Part shown: piece by piece, positions 61,356 to 64,000 of the stretch
How positions within the stretch are numbered: the stretch's first letter is position 1
Layout: each line of letters starts with the position of its first letter
Origin: JAHBNG01 sp039028975
GTDB lineage: Bacteria > Chloroflexota > Anaerolineae > Caldilineales > Caldilineaceae
Assembly: GCA_039028975.1 (NCBI GenBank)
Contig: JBCCHB010000012.1
Location: forward strand, 89,754 to 153,753
DNA: 64,000 nt
Direction: 5' to 3'
The notes under the pieces: generated by a model
What the model was told of the DNA's origin: nothing
What the model saw: only the letters and a program-made list of their open reading frames with translations
Database searches by the model: none
Made by a program: the position numbers and the translations under genes

Positions 61356-62840
61356 ATGCGTTTAGGAATGATGTTGGGGTACTCTGGGGCAACGATCCAA
61401 CTCCCCATAGAGATGGTCTTAGAGGCCGATAGACTTGGCTACTATGCCGTTTGGACCGCGGAAGCGTATGGTTCAGATTGTGTTACCCCGCTTGCTTGGG
61501 TGGGTGCCTTGACCCAACGGATTCATCTGGGAACGGCCATTATGCAGATGCCGGCCCGTACGCCAGCCATGACAGCCATGACAGCCATAACGTTGGATCA
61601 GCTTTCAGGCGGACGTATGTTAATGGGCTTAGGTCTTTCAGGCCCGCAGGTCGTTGAAGGGTGGCACGGCATGCCCTATGGTAAGCCGCTCGGCAAAACG
61701 CGAGAATATGTTCAGATCATGCGCACGATTCTGGCTCGTGAGACGCCCTTGGTTCATCAAGGGGATCATTACCAGATCCCTTTTGAGGGTGAGGGGGCCA
61801 CAGGGCTGGGCAAACCACTCAAAAGCATTCTTCATGGTAGAGCTGACCTGCCCATCTATCTTGCTTCTATTGGCCCCAAGAATGTTGCGCTGACTGCAGA
61901 AATTGCTGACGGTTGGCTGCCGGTCTTTTTTGCCCCCCAATTTTATGATAAAACTTTCCAAGCCGCGATTGAATCTGGCTTTGCCAAAGCTTCCCACAAA
62001 AAATCCATGGCCGAATTTGATATTGCGCCATCGGTTACTGTCATTATGGGCGATGATGTAGAAGCATGCCAGGCCATGATTAAACCTGCTTTGGCGCTCT
62101 ATGTTGGGGGGATGGGGGCCAAAGGCAAAAATTTCTACAATGATCTGGTCAGTCGATATGGCTTTGAAGATGCGGCCGTGAAGATCCAAGATCTCTATCT
62201 CTCTGGACAGAAAGCCGAAGCCATTGCAGCAGTACCCAATGAATTGGTTGACGCCGTTGCCCTGTGTGGCCCCAAAGCGCGCATTAAAGAGCGACTTCAG
62301 CTCTGGGAAGACAGTCCTGTAACCACTTTGAATTTATCCGTGCATGATGTGGCTACCGTACAAGCCATGGCCGAGTTGGTCCTAGATGCTCATCCCAATC
62401 GGACCACCAGTCTTCCTAGCCAAAAAAGTGAGGTGCTGAGCAGTGCCCCAGTTGAACAAACTAATCATACTAAATCTGTGGAGGATAAATCCATGAGTGA
62501 AGCATTTGCAGCGGAAGCAGTCTTTGAGAACATCGCCAAGCAGTTGGCTGAAAATCCGTCCCTGGCCAGTGGCCTGGACGCTGTCTTTAAGTTTGATATT
62601 ACCGATGGCCCCAATGGCGAAAGCAAAAGTTGGGTTGTTGATCTCAAGGATGGGAAAAATTCAATTAGCAACGATGAGACAGCCGAATCCGACGTCACCA
62701 TTACCGTTAAAGATCAAGATATGGTTGGATTGGCTTCAGGATCATTGAACCCACAAATGGCCTTTATGCAGGGCAAGGTCAAAGTAACCGGGAACTTGAT
62801 GTTGGCCACCAAGCTAGATAAATTGCTTGGGAATATGTAA
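61356..62840 (+). CDS. LLM-class F420/FMN oxidoreductase fused to SCP2 domain
   Basis: 494 residues. Residues 1-350 are a luciferase-like monooxygenase barrel in the F420-dependent style: MRLGMMLGYSG, LEADRLGYYAVWTAEAYGSD, IHLGTAIMQMPARTPAMTAM, LDQLSGGRMLMGLGLSGPQVVEGWHG, IYLASIGPKNVALTAEIADGWLP. A Ser/Lys/Thr linker (about 352-379) leads to an SCP2 sterol-carrier domain (380-494) with WVVDLKDGKNSI, DVTITVKDQDMVGLASGSLNPQMAFMQGKVKVTGN. SCP2 domains hold hydrophobic ligands, so the oxidoreductase may act on a lipid-like substrate. An internal start at the domain border is noted separately. The MBL gene begins directly after the stop. Confidence 0.92.
   Translation: MRLGMMLGYSGATIQLPIEMVLEADRLGYYAVWTAEAYGSDCVTPLAWVGALTQRIHLGTAIMQMPARTPAMTAMTAITLDQLSGGRMLMGLGLSGPQVVEGWHGMPYGKPLGKTREYVQIMRTILARETPLVHQGDHYQIPFEGEGATGLGKPLKSILHGRADLPIYLASIGPKNVALTAEIADGWLPVFFAPQFYDKTFQAAIESGFAKASHKKSMAEFDIAPSVTVIMGDDVEACQAMIKPALALYVGGMGAKGKNFYNDLVSRYGFEDAAVKIQDLYLSGQKAEAIAAVPNELVDAVALCGPKARIKERLQLWEDSPVTTLNLSVHDVATVQAMAELVLDAHPNRTTSLPSQKSEVLSSAPVEQTNHTKSVEDKSMSEAFAAEAVFENIAKQLAENPSLASGLDAVFKFDITDGPNGESKSWVVDLKDGKNSISNDETAESDVTITVKDQDMVGLASGSLNPQMAFMQGKVKVTGNLMLATKLDKLLGNM
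62493..62840 (+). CDS. Possible separate SCP2 protein from internal start
   Basis: ATG 62493, in frame within the LLM-SCP2 gene at residue 380, follows GTGGAGGAT, one of the best ribosome sites in the window, seven bases upstream. The 115-residue product would be a complete stand-alone SCP2 domain starting MSEAFAAEAVFENIAKQ. The site lies exactly at the domain border. Whether it is used is unknown. Confidence 0.45.
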   Translation: MSEAFAAEAVFENIAKQLAENPSLASGLDAVFKFDITDGPNGESKSWVVDLKDGKNSISNDETAESDVTITVKDQDMVGLASGSLNPQMAFMQGKVKVTGNLMLATKLDKLLGNM

Positions 62841-63833
62841 ATGACCAGTTCTGAAAATGGATCCGTCGTGACGTGGGTTGCCGAGGACATCTACCAAGTT
62901 CGGCTACCATTACCCTTTCGGCTTAACCACAGCCATGCTTATCTTCTCCGCGAACGTGATGGATGGACAATCGTGGATTTTGGCCTGCATTGGGTAGAGG
63001 CAGAGAAAGCTTGGCGAGCAGCCTTCGATACCCTCCAGATCCAACCGGAGTCCATTCGACGGCTCGTCCTCACCCATATGCATCCAGACCACTTTGGCAT
63101 GGCCGGATGGTTTCAGGCCCGCTGCAGCCTTCCGATAGTGGTGTCCCCTTTGGAAGCAGAGCAGATTCGACGGATCTGGTTTGATCACGGATGGGCACCC
63201 GATAAAGCCCTACCGTGGTGGAACCATTGCGGTGTTCCTGAGCAGGTTAGCCAGAAGGCAGCAGAGCGGGTAGAATTTCTGCGCGAAGGGACGTTTCCCC
63301 ATCCAACAGAACTTGACCTATTGGAGCCGGATACGACCATTGAAATGGGTGGGCGGCTATTTCGCACAATCCACGCGCCTGGTCACGCAGAAGGGCAGCT
63401 TCTCTTCTATCATGAAGATGAGCGTCTCTTGCTAAGCGGCGATCAAATTTTAATGAAAATTACCCCCAATATTGGCCTGTGGCCAACGGGCAATGGGAAT
63501 CCGCTGGCTAATTATCTTCATTCTCTCCACGGCTTACGAGGGCTAGATGTTCAGTTGGCATTGCCCGGTCACGGCGCACTCATTACTGACTGGAGCAGGC
63601 GCATTGATGAAATTATCGCGCACCACAATGTCCGCCTTGAACAGACGATGGAAGCTACCCAATCCTCAGCCACTGGTTTTGACGTAACCCAATTTCTCTT
63701 TGATATTGACCGCCTCTCTCCCCATGAAATCCGCTTTGCTGTTGCTGAATCTTTGGCTCACCTAGAATATTTGGTACAGATGGAATCGCTTGAGCGGACG
63801 CTAGAAACCCCTTATCACTATCAACATTTATAG
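62841..63833 (+). CDS. MBL-fold metallo-hydrolase
   Basis: 330 residues; its ATG touches the stop of the LLM-SCP2 gene, so translation is coupled. Metallo-beta-lactamase fold with LTHMHPDHFGMAG (HxHxDH) near 74-86, HAPGHAEGQLLFYHEDERLLLSGDQIL (zinc His and bridging Asp), and LALPGHGALI. A C-terminal helical part (HHNVRLEQTMEA, SPHEIRFAVAESLAHLEYL) is typical of the LACTB2-like group. Hydrolase of thioester or phosphoester substrates; acting after the oxidoreductase on the same substrate is an inference. Confidence 0.9.
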   Translation: MTSSENGSVVTWVAEDIYQVRLPLPFRLNHSHAYLLRERDGWTIVDFGLHWVEAEKAWRAAFDTLQIQPESIRRLVLTHMHPDHFGMAGWFQARCSLPIVVSPLEAEQIRRIWFDHGWAPDKALPWWNHCGVPEQVSQKAAERVEFLREGTFPHPTELDLLEPDTTIEMGGRLFRTIHAPGHAEGQLLFYHEDERLLLSGDQILMKITPNIGLWPTGNGNPLANYLHSLHGLRGLDVQLALPGHGALITDWSRRIDEIIAHHNVRLEQTMEATQSSATGFDVTQFLFDIDRLSPHEIRFAVAESLAHLEYLVQMESLERTLETPYHYQHL

Positions 63834-63865
63834 ACCCGTTCTGTCTCAGTAGTTAAACTCTGTCG

Positions 63866-63908
63866 AGTCTCACTAAGTCGTGTACATATTCAGTCTCATA
63901 AAGTCGTG
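63866..63908. repeat. Short direct repeat near the window edge
   Basis: AGTCTCACTAAGTCGTG (63866-63882) and AGTCTCATAAAGTCGTG (63892-63908), 15 of 17 identical, 26 bases apart. Only two units are visible. The last 167 bases of the window show no gene. Confidence 0.45.
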
Positions 63909-64000
63909 CCGCTTTTCTCAGAGTGGATCAGCCATACCGTGATATAGCTCTCTCAACTTTACTCTGAAAGCCTGTTGCGCACTTCTCGCCACAGCGGCTC

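Overview
The window looks like a chromosomal segment of a Chloroflexota bacterium, probably near Anaerolineae or Caldilineae. This is inferred from gene content; no marker phylogeny was possible. Supporting signs are an FMN riboswitch in front of a RibXY-type ABC transporter, lipoprotein-type secreted proteins with no sign of outer-membrane machinery, very large multidomain surface proteins (one ending in a YLPLM-type tail), a bacterial effector-associated-domain-like (EAD-like) segment inside an enzyme, and many short palindromic dispersed repeats. No phage, IS transposase, CRISPR array or rRNA was seen. There is one tRNA gene.

Layout. 1-10.2 kb: a deaminase of the adenosine deaminase family, an HD phosphohydrolase, a large M23/glycosidase-like surface protein, an LCP cell-wall ligase and a PP2C-like membrane protein with a beta-propeller. 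10.3-18 kb: yigZ, larB, larE, larC (nickel-pincer cofactor synthesis) and a TPR-extended RecQ. 18-29.3 kb, mostly minus strand: hydrolase-OsmC fusion, class A PBP, GH2 beta-galactosidase carrying an inserted EAD-like domain, Uma2 nuclease-like protein, alpha/beta hydrolase and a Cas4/AddB-like nuclease. 29.3-31.9 kb: lexA with a promoter covered by three LexA-box-like sites, a MazG-like pyrophosphatase and recO.

32-42.3 kb is a carbohydrate region: beta-helix lipoprotein, aldo/keto reductase, a three-gene sugar ABC importer without its own ATPase, a LacI regulator with putative operators at its promoter, a sugar-acid-dehydratase-like enolase-superfamily enzyme and an amidohydrolase. 42.8-49.2 kb: diheme cytochrome c lipoprotein, YceI lipoprotein, a NarL-type two-component pair, tRNA-Gln(CUG) and gltX. 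49.3-53.0 kb is the likely riboflavin uptake operon: a strong promoter, an FMN riboswitch with large insertions, a downstream terminator, then permease, binding protein and ATPase. 53-55.5 kb: a coupled membrane protein/hydrolase pair followed by a repeat-rich gap. 55.5-63.8 kb: a 1445-residue surface protein with a MauG-like diheme region, a FAD amine oxidase-like protein, an LLM-SCP2 fusion with an internal start, and an MBL hydrolase.

Two unlabelled repeat families stand out. Family 1 is an 84-94 bp hairpin element with TATACTC-type ends (five copies and one half copy). It supplies the last codons and stop of the LacI gene. Family 2 is an element of about 80 bp found around the first 7 kb. 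Several genes (yigZ, the PP2C-like gene, recO) have a -10 box 6-11 bases before the ATG, which suggests leaderless or nearly leaderless mRNAs.
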